DNA from: Chitinophaga sp. S165
Lineage (GTDB): Bacteria; Bacteroidota; Bacteroidia; Chitinophagales; Chitinophagaceae
Direction: 5' to 3'
DNA length: 64,000 bases
NCBI RefSeq assembly: GCF_003182155.1
Contig: NZ_QGTG01000009.1
Location: forward strand, 186,001-250,000
The notes below the pieces were generated by a model that saw only the letters and a program-made list of their open reading frames with translations, made no database searches and was not told where the DNA came from. Below are positions 7,942 through 16,935 of this stretch, one piece after another (position 1 is the stretch's first letter; each line of letters begins with the position of its first letter). The position numbers and the translations under genes are program-made.

Positions 7942-10341
7942 TTATTCGGTGGTTTTGTCCAGTGCACCTTGTAGCATTTTTCGCTCTTCCTGGCTAAGAT
8001 GCGACCCGAATTTTTCCAGGTAGATCTTTGCTACCGGTTTGTAGTCTTTCCAATTACTTTTATTGTATAGATAAATGGCTTTGGATCTAAGGAATACCTC
8101 TTCACCGGGCGTGCCGTATGGTTGTAAGCGGCGTTCTATCAGATCCCAGTCCGGTATGGTTTCCCGGCGGGCGAATGCCGGCGCCACATGTTCAGCATAT
8201 AACAGGTTAAACAGCTTGGTTTCTCCGTGGCGGCTGCCGTATAGCGCATTGATCGCCGGTATTTGGTTTTGAATTACAGCAAAGCCTGCACTGTCTTTGG
8301 CACTGTTGGTGAACTGCAGAATGTAGTCAAACTGGGTTTTAGAGTAGGGCGGATGTAGGGTACTGATATAGGCGTTGGAGATACGAGCAGCACCCGCTTT
8401 GTCGCCAACGCGCAAAGCGGTGATTGACAAAGCCTTCAAAAAGGCCGGGTTTCTCTCTCCTTGCATGAACCTGGTAAGCTGCGCGCTATAGCCAGCGGCA
8501 GGATCAGTCAGATCGGGAGATGCAGCGCTAATATCAGGAAGTGAACCTGTTTGTGGTACCAGTTCAGCATGGATGCTGCGAAGAACGCTCAGGGGAATTT
8601 TTACGATCTCCCGGTCATAGGTCATCAGCCCGTTTTCTTCACCTTCTACATCAAAGGGTTCTGTATAAATAGAGCCGCTAAGCCCTTCTGCTTCCAGCAT
8701 CTTAATGTGTTGGTTCATGATCGTGTACTTTGTCTGAAGCTGGCCCGGCGTTACCTGAATGTATCCCCAGCCTTGGAGTTCGTTCCATTGGTGGCCCGGG
8801 ATCGAGACACCAATACCGCCAAACTCACCCAAAATGCGGACTTTTCCCGGTAACAGCGGCGCATTCATGGGATCGGGGTAGGAGTGAACGTCGGCTATGT
8901 CACTGCCAACCCAGTTGGCCTTTCCGGTTTTAGTCTCTTTGCCGTCAATGAAAATGTATTCACCTGAATGCGCATTGAGTACCCGGGAGGGATCATAGCT
9001 TTTCATCCACTGCGTAAGCCGCTGCTGATCATAGGCGCCCCATTGTTCATTGAACAGCACCCAGGTGGTAATCGAAGGGTGATTATAAAGTTGATCAATA
9101 TTTCGCGCACTTTCTTTTTCGAATATATCTTTTGCCTCCTGACTCAAACTGAAAGCTGCATTGGGCATGTCCTGCCAGACCATCATTCCCAGCCTGTCGG
9201 CATGGTAATACCAACGGTCAGGTTCTACTTTAATATGTTTACGGATCGTATTGAAGCCCATCGCCTTGATGGCCTGAATGTCAAATGCCAACGCTTCATC
9301 GGTAGGGGCTGTATAAAGCCCATCCGGCCAAAATCCCTGATCCAGCACCCCAAGGTTGAACGTATAGCGGTTGTTCAGAAAAAGGCGGGAAATCCCTTTT
9401 TCGTCGGTTTGTACAGACACCTTTCGCATGCCAAAATAGCTTTTAACCTGGTCAATGGTTTTGCCGGCCTTTTGTAGACTGACGGTCAGATCGTACAAAA
9501 ATGGGTCTGAAACCGACCATAAATGAGGATTGGGGACTCGAAGTGTGAGAACGCTGCCGGATTTGCCCTTCGACCGGGAGATATCTTTACCCCCGACACT
9601 GGCCACTACGGCAATCTGGTATCCTGCAGGTGCGTTAGCCTGGATATTTAGCGTTGACTTATCAATATCCGGGGTGAGTCGTAAGTCCTGGATATAGTCT
9701 GCAGGCACTGTTTCGGTCCATACCGTCTGCCAGATACCTGACGACGGGGTATACCATATTCCTTTTGGGTTCAGTACCTGTTTGCCACGGGGATTGGGAC
9801 CCTGATCGGTGGGGTCAAAGACTTTTACGACGAGTTCATTGTCACCGGCATGCAGCGCGCGGGTAATATCGATCGTAAAATGCTGATAGCCTCCCCGGTG
9901 GCCGCCAACCTCCTGACCGTTGACAAAAACGGTTGCCTGCCAGTCCACGGCGCCAAAATGCAGAAGCGTCTTTTCGCCGGGGCGTAAGTCTTTGATGGTA
10001 ACGGAGGTCCTGTACCATAGATGCTGCGTAGGCTGTAATGGTTTGCCTACGCCGCTGAGCGAAGACTCTATGGGGTAGGGAACTAAAATCTGTCCGGCAT
10101 AGGTGGTCGGCATAGCACTATCCTTTGCTGTGATGGCATACTGCCATAGCCCATTCAGGTTTTGCCATCTGGCACGCACCATTTGAGGGCGGGGATATTC
10201 CGGTAATACGTTGCTCGGGGTAACCTGTTTAGCCCAGCGGGTCTGCAAGGGTGTTGGTGCCTGGGCGTAAGATGACTGGGCATTTGTCGTTGTGCTTGCT
10301 AAAGCAAGGACGGCCCATAGCCATAAATGACGTGTGTTCAT
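7942..10341 (-). CDS. Secreted glycoside hydrolase family 2 protein (beta-galactosidase/beta-glucuronidase-like)
   Basis: 799 aa with a signal peptide (RHLWLWAVLALASTTTNAQ), so periplasmic or outer. Order: jelly-roll sugar-binding domain (~45-200, including WYRTSVTIKDL and GEKTLLHFGAVDWQATVFVN), immunoglobulin-like domain (~215-305), and TIM barrel (~310-590) with RKHIKVEPDRWYYHADRLG. The acid/base Glu is E432 in LFNEQWG and the nucleophile is probably E506 in ILGEFGG. A ~200-residue helical C-terminal extension follows. GH2 enzymes release beta-linked galactose, mannose or glucuronate from oligosaccharides; substrate cannot be read here. It has its own terminator and no SusCD partner beside it. 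Confidence 0.92.
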   Translation of the reverse strand: MNTRHLWLWAVLALASTTTNAQSSYAQAPTPLQTRWAKQVTPSNVLPEYPRPQMVRARWQNLNGLWQYAITAKDSAMPTTYAGQILVPYPIESSLSGVGKPLQPTQHLWYRTSVTIKDLRPGEKTLLHFGAVDWQATVFVNGQEVGGHRGGYQHFTIDITRALHAGDNELVVKVFDPTDQGPNPRGKQVLNPKGIWYTPSSGIWQTVWTETVPADYIQDLRLTPDIDKSTLNIQANAPAGYQIAVVASVGGKDISRSKGKSGSVLTLRVPNPHLWSVSDPFLYDLTVSLQKAGKTIDQVKSYFGMRKVSVQTDEKGISRLFLNNRYTFNLGVLDQGFWPDGLYTAPTDEALAFDIQAIKAMGFNTIRKHIKVEPDRWYYHADRLGMMVWQDMPNAAFSLSQEAKDIFEKESARNIDQLYNHPSITTWVLFNEQWGAYDQQRLTQWMKSYDPSRVLNAHSGEYIFIDGKETKTGKANWVGSDIADVHSYPDPMNAPLLPGKVRILGEFGGIGVSIPGHQWNELQGWGYIQVTPGQLQTKYTIMNQHIKMLEAEGLSGSIYTEPFDVEGEENGLMTYDREIVKIPLSVLRSIHAELVPQTGSLPDISAASPDLTDPAAGYSAQLTRFMQGERNPAFLKALSITALRVGDKAGAARISNAYISTLHPPYSKTQFDYILQFTNSAKDSAGFAVIQNQIPAINALYGSRHGETKLFNLLYAEHVAPAFARRETIPDWDLIERRLQPYGTPGEEVFLRSKAIYLYNKSNWKDYKPVAKIYLEKFGSHLSQEERKMLQGALDKTTE

Positions 10342-10815
10342 GCGAAAATGCTTTTTCGTTTACAATGGATTGCCTGAATTAAAATGATTAAATGTCGTTC
10401 TGTCTTCAGACAGAGATCTGTATATCCTTCAAAGTGGCAATAGCCCTATTACCTGAAGGACATGAGAGTACAAAGTGAAAGCTAGTGGGAGACAAACAAT
10501 TACTTTGTTAGCGGTTCAATACTCTTGCTAATTGTTGCGCAAGATGAACAATTCCGGCAACATTACCCGGGGTATCGATGGAAAATATTTAAGTGCCGAA
10601 AAGTTTCAGTCCTGTTAACGGCTGGCAGGACGCGTTATCGGGGCTTTTTAAGCGAGAGGTTTATGGCGGTATCTAAAAGGCAAAAGACCCAATATGCACT
10701 GTTGATTTTACAGGAAAATAGCTGCATTTTTGCACGTAGCTAACTTTAGAAAAAGAAGGGGACGCCAGCTTCAAAGTGTGGAGGAGTCAATAACAGCCAG
10801 AGGGTATTATAAATT
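10342..10815. other. Intergenic region upstream of GH2 gene
   Basis: 474 bp between divergent genes. It must hold the GH2 promoter (minus) and that of the small gene at 10816 (plus). No convincing ORF, hairpin or Bacteroidota -7 box (TAnnTTTG) was recognised. A 72-codon open frame at 10525 has no family features. Confidence 0.5.
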
Positions 10816-11124
10816 ATGTTTTTTATGGAGCAATCCTATTGCTTTCGTGCCGAATGCCTGGCCGACGCGCTGGTCTTTCAACAAATGCTTCCTGAGATTG
10901 AGTTTACCATTTGTTCAATCGATCCAGAGTTGCCGGACGTAGAGGTGAGATTCAAATCGACGAAAACGGTACCGCAACTGTTAAATCTGATCGGCAACAT
11001 CGAAGAAGGAGCCGTGATGGCGCAAACCTTAGCGCCAGAGGTATCCTATACCGGTAAGCGTAATTTTAGTGTGAAAATATCCAATTCTGAACAGGGTAGT
11101 GCCAAAAGCAAATGGCAAGCCTAA
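10816..11124 (+). CDS. Small conserved-type hypothetical protein
   Basis: 102 aa (or 99 aa from the second ATG at 10825). No signal peptide or membrane segment. The sequence YCFRAECLADALVFQQMLPE followed by a PDVEVRFKSTKTVPQLLNLI segment is ordered like a small globular alpha/beta protein, and I recall similar small proteins in Bacteroidota genomes near mobile-element genes, with no known function. It ends 2 bp before the convergent sigma factor gene. Reality as a gene is supported by its balanced codon use and clean length, not by a recognised family. Confidence 0.5.
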   Translation: MFFMEQSYCFRAECLADALVFQQMLPEIEFTICSIDPELPDVEVRFKSTKTVPQLLNLIGNIEEGAVMAQTLAPEVSYTGKRNFSVKISNSEQGSAKSKWQA

Positions 11125-11126
11125 CA

Positions 11127-11729
11127 CTATTGATACAGTTGATATAATACCCAGGAACCCATCCAAAGCAGCTCATAATCGCTAAAATGCACCCTGAGTT
11201 CGCGCAAGGCCCGCGACATCAGTTTTTCTACCACCCCAACAGATATTCCCATCCGCTCAGCAATTTGTTTATTGGTCAGCTGTTCAAAACGACTCAACCG
11301 AAATGCCTGGCGGCAGCGCTCCGGCAGGCCGGCAATGACCGCATCGATCTGAGTAGATAGTTCCTTTATCTCCGAGAGGTAGTCCGGTGCCACAGCATAG
11401 TCCACGTCTGTCAAACCGGGGATTAAATGCAGCTTTCGCTGGGCACTCCACTGACGGTAGATATCATAACAACGGAATTGTACCGCCCTTTGCAGGTAGC
11501 CGAATAATTTACCCGGAGCGATTGTCAGCTCCTGCCTGCGCTCATATAAACTGGTAAACACATCTTGCACAACTTCTTCGGCTTCCTGCTGCAGCCCCAA
11601 ACGTTTATAGGCGGCATTTAGTAGCGGCTTCCAGGTCAGCTCATAGAGCTGGCGGTAGGCCGACTGTTCCCCGGCTTGCAGCTGTTGCAGAAGTAGGCTG
11701 TTAATTAATATGGTCTGTTCATTTGGCAT
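11127..11729 (-). CDS. ECF-type RNA polymerase sigma-70 factor (cassette 1)
   Basis: 200 aa, ATG at 11729. Region 2 is visible as YRQLYELTWKPLLNAAYKRL and EAEEVVQDVFTSLYERR; region 4 as GLPERCRQAFRLSRFEQLTN, KQIAERMGISVGVVEKLMSR. This is the sigma factor expected to control the SusCD locus that follows, but it is transcribed divergently from its probable FecR partner (11935-13104), with 205 bp between the start codons, rather than in the same operon. Divergence means sigma and anti-sigma levels can be set separately. Confidence 0.9.
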   Translation of the reverse strand: MPNEQTILINSLLLQQLQAGEQSAYRQLYELTWKPLLNAAYKRLGLQQEAEEVVQDVFTSLYERRQELTIAPGKLFGYLQRAVQFRCYDIYRQWSAQRKLHLIPGLTDVDYAVAPDYLSEIKELSTQIDAVIAGLPERCRQAFRLSRFEQLTNKQIAERMGISVGVVEKLMSRALRELRVHFSDYELLWMGSWVLYQLYQ

Positions 11730-11934
11730 CCGGTAATATCGCCCGGCGTCTACCTTTAAATGTGGCAGATCAGGTCAGGCTGGCAATTTACAAAACAATC
11801 TCGCTGGCAACCTATTAAACACTAACAGCCTGTGGATAAATAAAAAGTTCCATATTTTTTAAGGCGGATGGGCGGGTAGGGCCATGATATTACGACTATA
11901 TGATGGAAGTATTAACCTTTTGTAAATAATTACC

Positions 11935-13104
11935 ATGGAAAGCCAGGAGCTGGAAAATCTGTTACAACGGCTGCATGATGGAACGATCAGCACATCAGAG
12001 CTCAAGAAGTTGCAGACCTGGGACCAACAATTGCTTGCCGAAGGGGATGATCTCAGCTCCTTGCTTTCTGATCTTGAACATGAACAAGTAAAGACGCGGC
12101 TGTGGGAGGTTGTGTCCGAAAAAATTCCTGATCGAGATCCGGGAGAACATACGGATAACAAAATCATTAACATGCGGTTATTCTGGGCGGCGGCGGTAGG
12201 CTTGGCTGTCATTGGAGGCTGGCTTCTGTGGCAACAACGAGCAGAAAAGGTTGAAGGAAAAGATCTTGTGCCAAAGTCGCTCTCGGAGCGATACCACAAT
12301 GATGTGGCGCCGGGGGGAGATCGGGCAATTCTTACCCTTGATAATGGGACTACGATTGACCTTACCAGCGCCCAAAATGGGACATTGGACGTATCGTCAG
12401 GAGCAGTGGCCCAGAAAGAAAAACAGGGAGAGCTGACTTATTACGCTCGACCTATAAAACCCGGAGTACACACGTATCATCTGGTAACCACACCCCGTGG
12501 CGGTCAGTACCGGCTTACATTATCCGATGGCACGATCGTTTGGCTCAACGCCGCCTCGTCCCTTCGGTATCCGGTAGTGTTTGCTGGGCCGACCCGCCAC
12601 GTGGAATTGACCGGTGAGGCCTACTTTGAAGTGAAGCCCGATGAACTCAAACCATTTATTGTAAAGACAGCTGCCTCCCAGGTAAAAGTGCTGGGAACGG
12701 CTTTTAACCTCAATACCTATGCAGACGAACCGGACCAGCGCATCACCCTCGTGCATGGCAGTGTTGAAATTAGCCGGGACAATGCGCGTCAACGACTAAA
12801 ACCCGGCGAACAGGCACAAATCAACAATGCCGGCCAGATACATGTCATGGCAGCTTCAGATATTGAATCAGTGACCGCCTGGAAAGAAGGAAGTTTTGTT
12901 TTCCGGGACAGCCCCATAGGCCCTTTACTCAGGCAACTGGCAAGGTGGTATAATATCAATATTACCATCGAGCAGCCGGTTACCCAAAAGTTTACCGTGG
13001 ATATCAGTCGCACCGAAAGTCTTAGCCAGGTGCTTCAGTTATTGGAAATGACAGGTGGTGTCCATTTTACCATCGACGGGAGCAACGTCGGTGTGCAACC
13101 TTGA
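11935..13104 (+). CDS. FecR-family anti-sigma factor (cassette 1)
   Basis: 389 aa. Cytosolic sigma-binding N-terminus (LENLLQRLHDGTISTSELKK), one membrane span at about residues 80-99 (MRLFWAAAVGLAVIGGWLLW), then the periplasmic FecR domain with TTPRGGQYRLTLSDGTIVWL, GEAYFEVKPDELKPF, VKVLGTAFNLNTYADEPDQR and LVHGSVEI, and a C-terminal DUF4974-type domain (LARWYNINITIEQP, FTVDISRTESLSQVLQLLE). It should pass the signal from the SusC-type receptor at 13477 to the sigma factor at 11127. It lies 372 bp upstream of SusC on the same strand. Confidence 0.93.
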   Translation: MESQELENLLQRLHDGTISTSELKKLQTWDQQLLAEGDDLSSLLSDLEHEQVKTRLWEVVSEKIPDRDPGEHTDNKIINMRLFWAAAVGLAVIGGWLLWQQRAEKVEGKDLVPKSLSERYHNDVAPGGDRAILTLDNGTTIDLTSAQNGTLDVSSGAVAQKEKQGELTYYARPIKPGVHTYHLVTTPRGGQYRLTLSDGTIVWLNAASSLRYPVVFAGPTRHVELTGEAYFEVKPDELKPFIVKTAASQVKVLGTAFNLNTYADEPDQRITLVHGSVEISRDNARQRLKPGEQAQINNAGQIHVMAASDIESVTAWKEGSFVFRDSPIGPLLRQLARWYNINITIEQPVTQKFTVDISRTESLSQVLQLLEMTGGVHFTIDGSNVGVQP

Positions 13105-13476
13105 AACGTTTTAACTAACCATATACCTACCATCTTATCCGCACTTATAACACATGCCACAAGAACGGCATAGCTATCAAAAGCACCCCGATATTTTAAA
13201 CCTTGTTTTCAAGCCATTAATTTCTACCATTAACCATTGCGAAAGCCTTTCTGACAACAGAACACCATGTTTTGTAATCAGGGCGCTGTCGCCTGATGAC
13301 GCCCTTTTACAAAGCATCAAAACCTCGCATCCTGAAAATCGTAAGTTGGTTTACCTGCATTAAAAAACCGTAAGTGGTAGTGACACTTACGGCAGTGATC
13401 AGGTTGATTGGCAATTGTAAGACTGCTTATCCCTGTTGTCAGACAGGGCATTCATTAACCCAAACAATGCAAAGCT
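13105..13476. other. Intergenic region between FecR and SusC, with hairpin
   Basis: 372 bp probably holding the SusC promoter. The one clear structure is a 9-bp perfect hairpin at 13368-13392 (CCGTAAGTG, 7-nt loop, CACTTACGG), preceded by a run of six A. It lacks a T run on the plus strand, so it may be an mRNA leader structure or a weak terminator. A 69-codon open frame at 13154 has no family features. Confidence 0.45.
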
Positions 13477-16400
13477 ATGCTTTTACATGCATTTTGTTAC
13501 CGGGTCGGGATGGTTACACCCATTTTATTGGGCAGTCCACCATCCAAACTCGCCAAAACTTTTCGAATCGTGAAACTGCTCATTCTTTTTACCGTAGCCG
13601 GCTGCCTGCAGGCTGGCGCCAAGGGGTTTTCCCAAGGGATCAACCTCTCCATGAACAATGCCAACGTCAAGGAGGTATTTGACGCTATCGCCAAACAGTC
13701 TGGCTACCGCTTTTTATATACCACAGAAACATTGGCGGGCGCTAAAAAGGTCAGCATAAAGATCTCCAACAAAAGCATCACAGAAGCCCTGGACATTTGT
13801 ATGGAGGATCAGCCCTTTTCCTATAATATCGTCAATAAGAAGTATGTGGTAATTAAACGAAAAGAAGTGCCTGCGCCGGCAAAGGAAGTCGGCGTGGCCC
13901 CTCCAGGTGAAGTGAGGGGTCGTGTGACCGACGATAAGGGGCAACCCGTGGTGGGCGCCTCTGTGCGTTTATCCGGTACTAGCCGGACAGTAACTACAGA
14001 TGCAAACGGAGAATTTTCGATCAATGGTGTGAGTGGCAAAGGTCGACTGGAGATTTCTTCGGTGGGGTATGAATCAAAGGAGATTGCTGTACAATACGAT
14101 AAACCTTTGGCGATCTCACTCAACAAAAGTTTTTCGCTGTTGGACGAATCCGTGGTGGTGGCCTACGGAACGACCACCCGTAGGAAGTCGGTCGGGAATA
14201 TTGAGAAGGTGAAAGCGGTGGATATTGAGCGGCAGCCGGTTAATAACCCGCTGCTGACGCTGCAGGGTAGGGTGCCGGGTGTGATGATCGAACAAACTAC
14301 AGGTGTGAGTGGCGGTGGTATCAAGGTAAGAATTCAAGGCCAGAACAGTCTATCGTCGGGAAGTGAGCCGCTGTATGTGATTGACGGAATACCCTTTGTC
14401 AGTTCAGAATCAATACGTGGCTTAACAAGTCCTTTGGGCAATTCTGGAAATGTAGTCAATGGTATATCTGGCAGCGGTAACCCGCTTAACTTTATCAATC
14501 CGCATGATATCGAAAGTATTGAGGTTTTGAAAGATGCTGATGCAACCTCAATTTATGGAAGCAGAGCAGCAGCCGGCGCATTACTCATTACGACGAAAAA
14601 AGGAAAGGGTGGTGTTACCAAGGTTGATCTAAACTTTCAACACGGTCGAGGAAACGTCAGCCGCTTTCTAAAACTGCTAAATACAACACAGTATCTGGAA
14701 ATGCGACACGAAGCACTTCGCAATGATGGAATAGTTGCTGGACCAAGTGACAATGATATCAATGGGACCTGGGATACAACAAGATATACAGATTGGCAAA
14801 AGGAGTTATTTGGCGGTACAGCAATCTATAATGATGGGCAGATAGCTGTTTCAGGAGGTGGCAATGGCACGTCATTCTTATTATCTGTTGGGTATAACTC
14901 GCAATCATCAGTATTTCCGGGTGATTTCAAGGATCGTAGAAATTCTGTGCATGCTAATATGAACCACCAATCCCTCAATGGGAGGCTACGTATTGGTATG
15001 GATATCAAATATATGACCATGGACAATCGCTTGCCAGGTATTGACCTTGTTAAGACAGCATTAGCCCTTGCGCCACATGCCCCTGCTTTGTTTTTAGCAG
15101 ACGGATCACTCAATTGGGCGCCTGATAAAAATAACATCTCCACCTGGAGAAATCCTCTTGCTAACCTGCTCTCCGCATACAAACTAAAAGGTAACAGTGT
15201 CATTGCAAATGCTACGTTCGGCTATCAATTGATCCAAGGCCTGGAGTTTAAATCAAATTTAGGATATACGCAAATTAATAGGCGTGAAGTTAGTCTCTTT
15301 CCCCTGGAATTTTATGTCCCCGAAAACAGAGCTTCGAGTATCCGCTCCACTAATTTTGGCGATGATGATATTGTCAGTGTCCTAATTGAACCTCAGTTGA
15401 CGTATAAGAAAGGTTTTCCTTGGGGAGACATGGAGACCTTTATTGGAGCAACGTATCTCGATAATAGATCAAATAGACAAGATGTAACTGCGAGAGGATT
15501 TAGCAGTAACTTATTGATGGAAGACTTTAGGTCAGCAACCTCCATTACCGGCAATTTTAACAATGTCAGCAGTAATTATCGGTATAGCGCCGTTTTTGGT
15601 CGACTGAATTACGGTTGGCGAGGAAAGTATTTGCTCAGTGCTACAGTGCGTAGAGACGGCAGTTCTCGTTTTGGAACAAAAAATCTTTTCAATAATTTCT
15701 GGTCACTAGGAGGGGGATGGGTATTTACGGAAGAAAGTCTATTGAAAGACAAGTTGCCGGTACTGACTTATGGAAAACTTAAAATATCGTTTGGTACAAC
15801 CGGTAGCGATCAGATTGGCGATTATCAATATTTGAATTTATATAACTCCGTCTCACGAACCGTTCCCTATCAGACTATTGTCGGATTATCATCCAGTGGA
15901 TATCCCAATCCGTATTTGCAATGGGAGGAAACTAAGAAATTGCAAAGTGGTATCGAACTTGGACTGCTTTCAAATCGGCTATTATTGGATATCGCTTTCT
16001 ATTACAATAGATCCTTTAATCAGCTCCAAACTTATGCTCTCCCTATTATTACTGGCTCCAGCGGCTTTCCTGCCAATTTTCCAGCAATAATTCAAAACAC
16101 CGGGTTAGAATTCTCTGCGAACAGCGATATTGTTCAACAGCAGCATTTTAGATGGAATAGTGCAATTAATATAACGATACCTAGAAATAAACTGGTATCA
16201 TATCAGAACTTGAGCACCTCAACAAGGGCAAACTTTTTACGAATTGGAGATCCTTTTACAGTGAGTCGGTTGTATGAACAAGCGGGTGTTGACCCACAAA
16301 CAGGCCTTTATACATTCGTTGCGGCCGACGGTAGTATTACTTCAACACCTACCTATGCTATAGATGCCACACAATGGATTAATACAAGCCCAATTCTATA

Positions 16401-16902
16401 TGGCGGTATTCAAAATACCATATCACTTAAGTCCTTCACATTCGATGCAAACCTTCAGTTTGTCACACAGCGTGCTTTAAACATGGAAATAGGAAATATG
16501 CCCGGTTTTTTTGCCAGTAACACCTCTGGCTTCATATTAGGCAATCAGCCGGAGTATGTGATGGATCGCTGGAGAAAGCCAGGGGATGTTGCCAAAAACC
16601 AGCAGTTCAGTGCACTTTATCCTGCCGCTATCTCTGCTCCGTATTCTAATAGTGGACTTTCCAGCGCGATATATCAAGATGCCTCTTATCTCCGTCTAAA
16701 AAATGTTTCAATTGCCTGGCAAATGCCAGCTAGTTACAGTAAAGTACTGGGTGTCGCCGCCTTAAATGTTTTTATACGGAGCCAAAATACTTTCACTATT
16801 ACCAACTACAAGGGGCTTGATCCGGAAACGAGAGGGCCATATTCATCCGCTGCTCTGCCACCGTTACGAGTATTTACATTTGGTATACATCTGTCGCTAT
16901 GA
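13477..16902 (+). CDS. SusC-type TonB-dependent outer-membrane receptor (cassette 1)
   Basis: 1141 aa. Order: leader (LLILFTVAGCLQAGAKGFSQ), STN domain ~53-125 (NVKEVFDAIAKQSGYRFLYT), carboxypeptidase-regulatory-like domain ~143-210 (VRGRVTDDKGQPVVGASVRL), plug ~225-375 with VAYGTTTRRKSVGNIEKVKA, PVNNPLLTLQGRVPGVMI and ESIEVLKDADATSIYGSRAA, then a 22-strand-type barrel ending in LRVFTFGIHLSL. The STN domain is the part that contacts FecR. Starts at ATG 13477, ATG 13510 or GTG 13570 are all possible. SusC channels act with the lidding lipoprotein SusD (next gene) to import oligomers. Base composition drops towards A+T after ~14340, so the gene may be mosaic. Confidence 0.95.
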   Translation: MLLHAFCYRVGMVTPILLGSPPSKLAKTFRIVKLLILFTVAGCLQAGAKGFSQGINLSMNNANVKEVFDAIAKQSGYRFLYTTETLAGAKKVSIKISNKSITEALDICMEDQPFSYNIVNKKYVVIKRKEVPAPAKEVGVAPPGEVRGRVTDDKGQPVVGASVRLSGTSRTVTTDANGEFSINGVSGKGRLEISSVGYESKEIAVQYDKPLAISLNKSFSLLDESVVVAYGTTTRRKSVGNIEKVKAVDIERQPVNNPLLTLQGRVPGVMIEQTTGVSGGGIKVRIQGQNSLSSGSEPLYVIDGIPFVSSESIRGLTSPLGNSGNVVNGISGSGNPLNFINPHDIESIEVLKDADATSIYGSRAAAGALLITTKKGKGGVTKVDLNFQHGRGNVSRFLKLLNTTQYLEMRHEALRNDGIVAGPSDNDINGTWDTTRYTDWQKELFGGTAIYNDGQIAVSGGGNGTSFLLSVGYNSQSSVFPGDFKDRRNSVHANMNHQSLNGRLRIGMDIKYMTMDNRLPGIDLVKTALALAPHAPALFLADGSLNWAPDKNNISTWRNPLANLLSAYKLKGNSVIANATFGYQLIQGLEFKSNLGYTQINRREVSLFPLEFYVPENRASSIRSTNFGDDDIVSVLIEPQLTYKKGFPWGDMETFIGATYLDNRSNRQDVTARGFSSNLLMEDFRSATSITGNFNNVSSNYRYSAVFGRLNYGWRGKYLLSATVRRDGSSRFGTKNLFNNFWSLGGGWVFTEESLLKDKLPVLTYGKLKISFGTTGSDQIGDYQYLNLYNSVSRTVPYQTIVGLSSSGYPNPYLQWEETKKLQSGIELGLLSNRLLLDIAFYYNRSFNQLQTYALPIITGSSGFPANFPAIIQNTGLEFSANSDIVQQQHFRWNSAINITIPRNKLVSYQNLSTSTRANFLRIGDPFTVSRLYEQAGVDPQTGLYTFVAADGSITSTPTYAIDATQWINTSPILYGGIQNTISLKSFTFDANLQFVTQRALNMEIGNMPGFFASNTSGFILGNQPEYVMDRWRKPGDVAKNQQFSALYPAAISAPYSNSGLSSAIYQDASYLRLKNVSIAWQMPASYSKVLGVAALNVFIRSQNTFTITNYKGLDPETRGPYSSAALPPLRVFTFGIHLSL

Positions 16903-16935
16903 TTTCCCAATGCTACAACTTTAAATTATTTTCAT

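Noticed and set aside
10525..10743. 72-codon open frame on the plus strand
   Set aside because: No family features, unsuitable composition; likely chance.
13154..13363. 69-codon open frame in the FecR-SusC gap
   Set aside because: No domain features and lies in a promoter/leader region.
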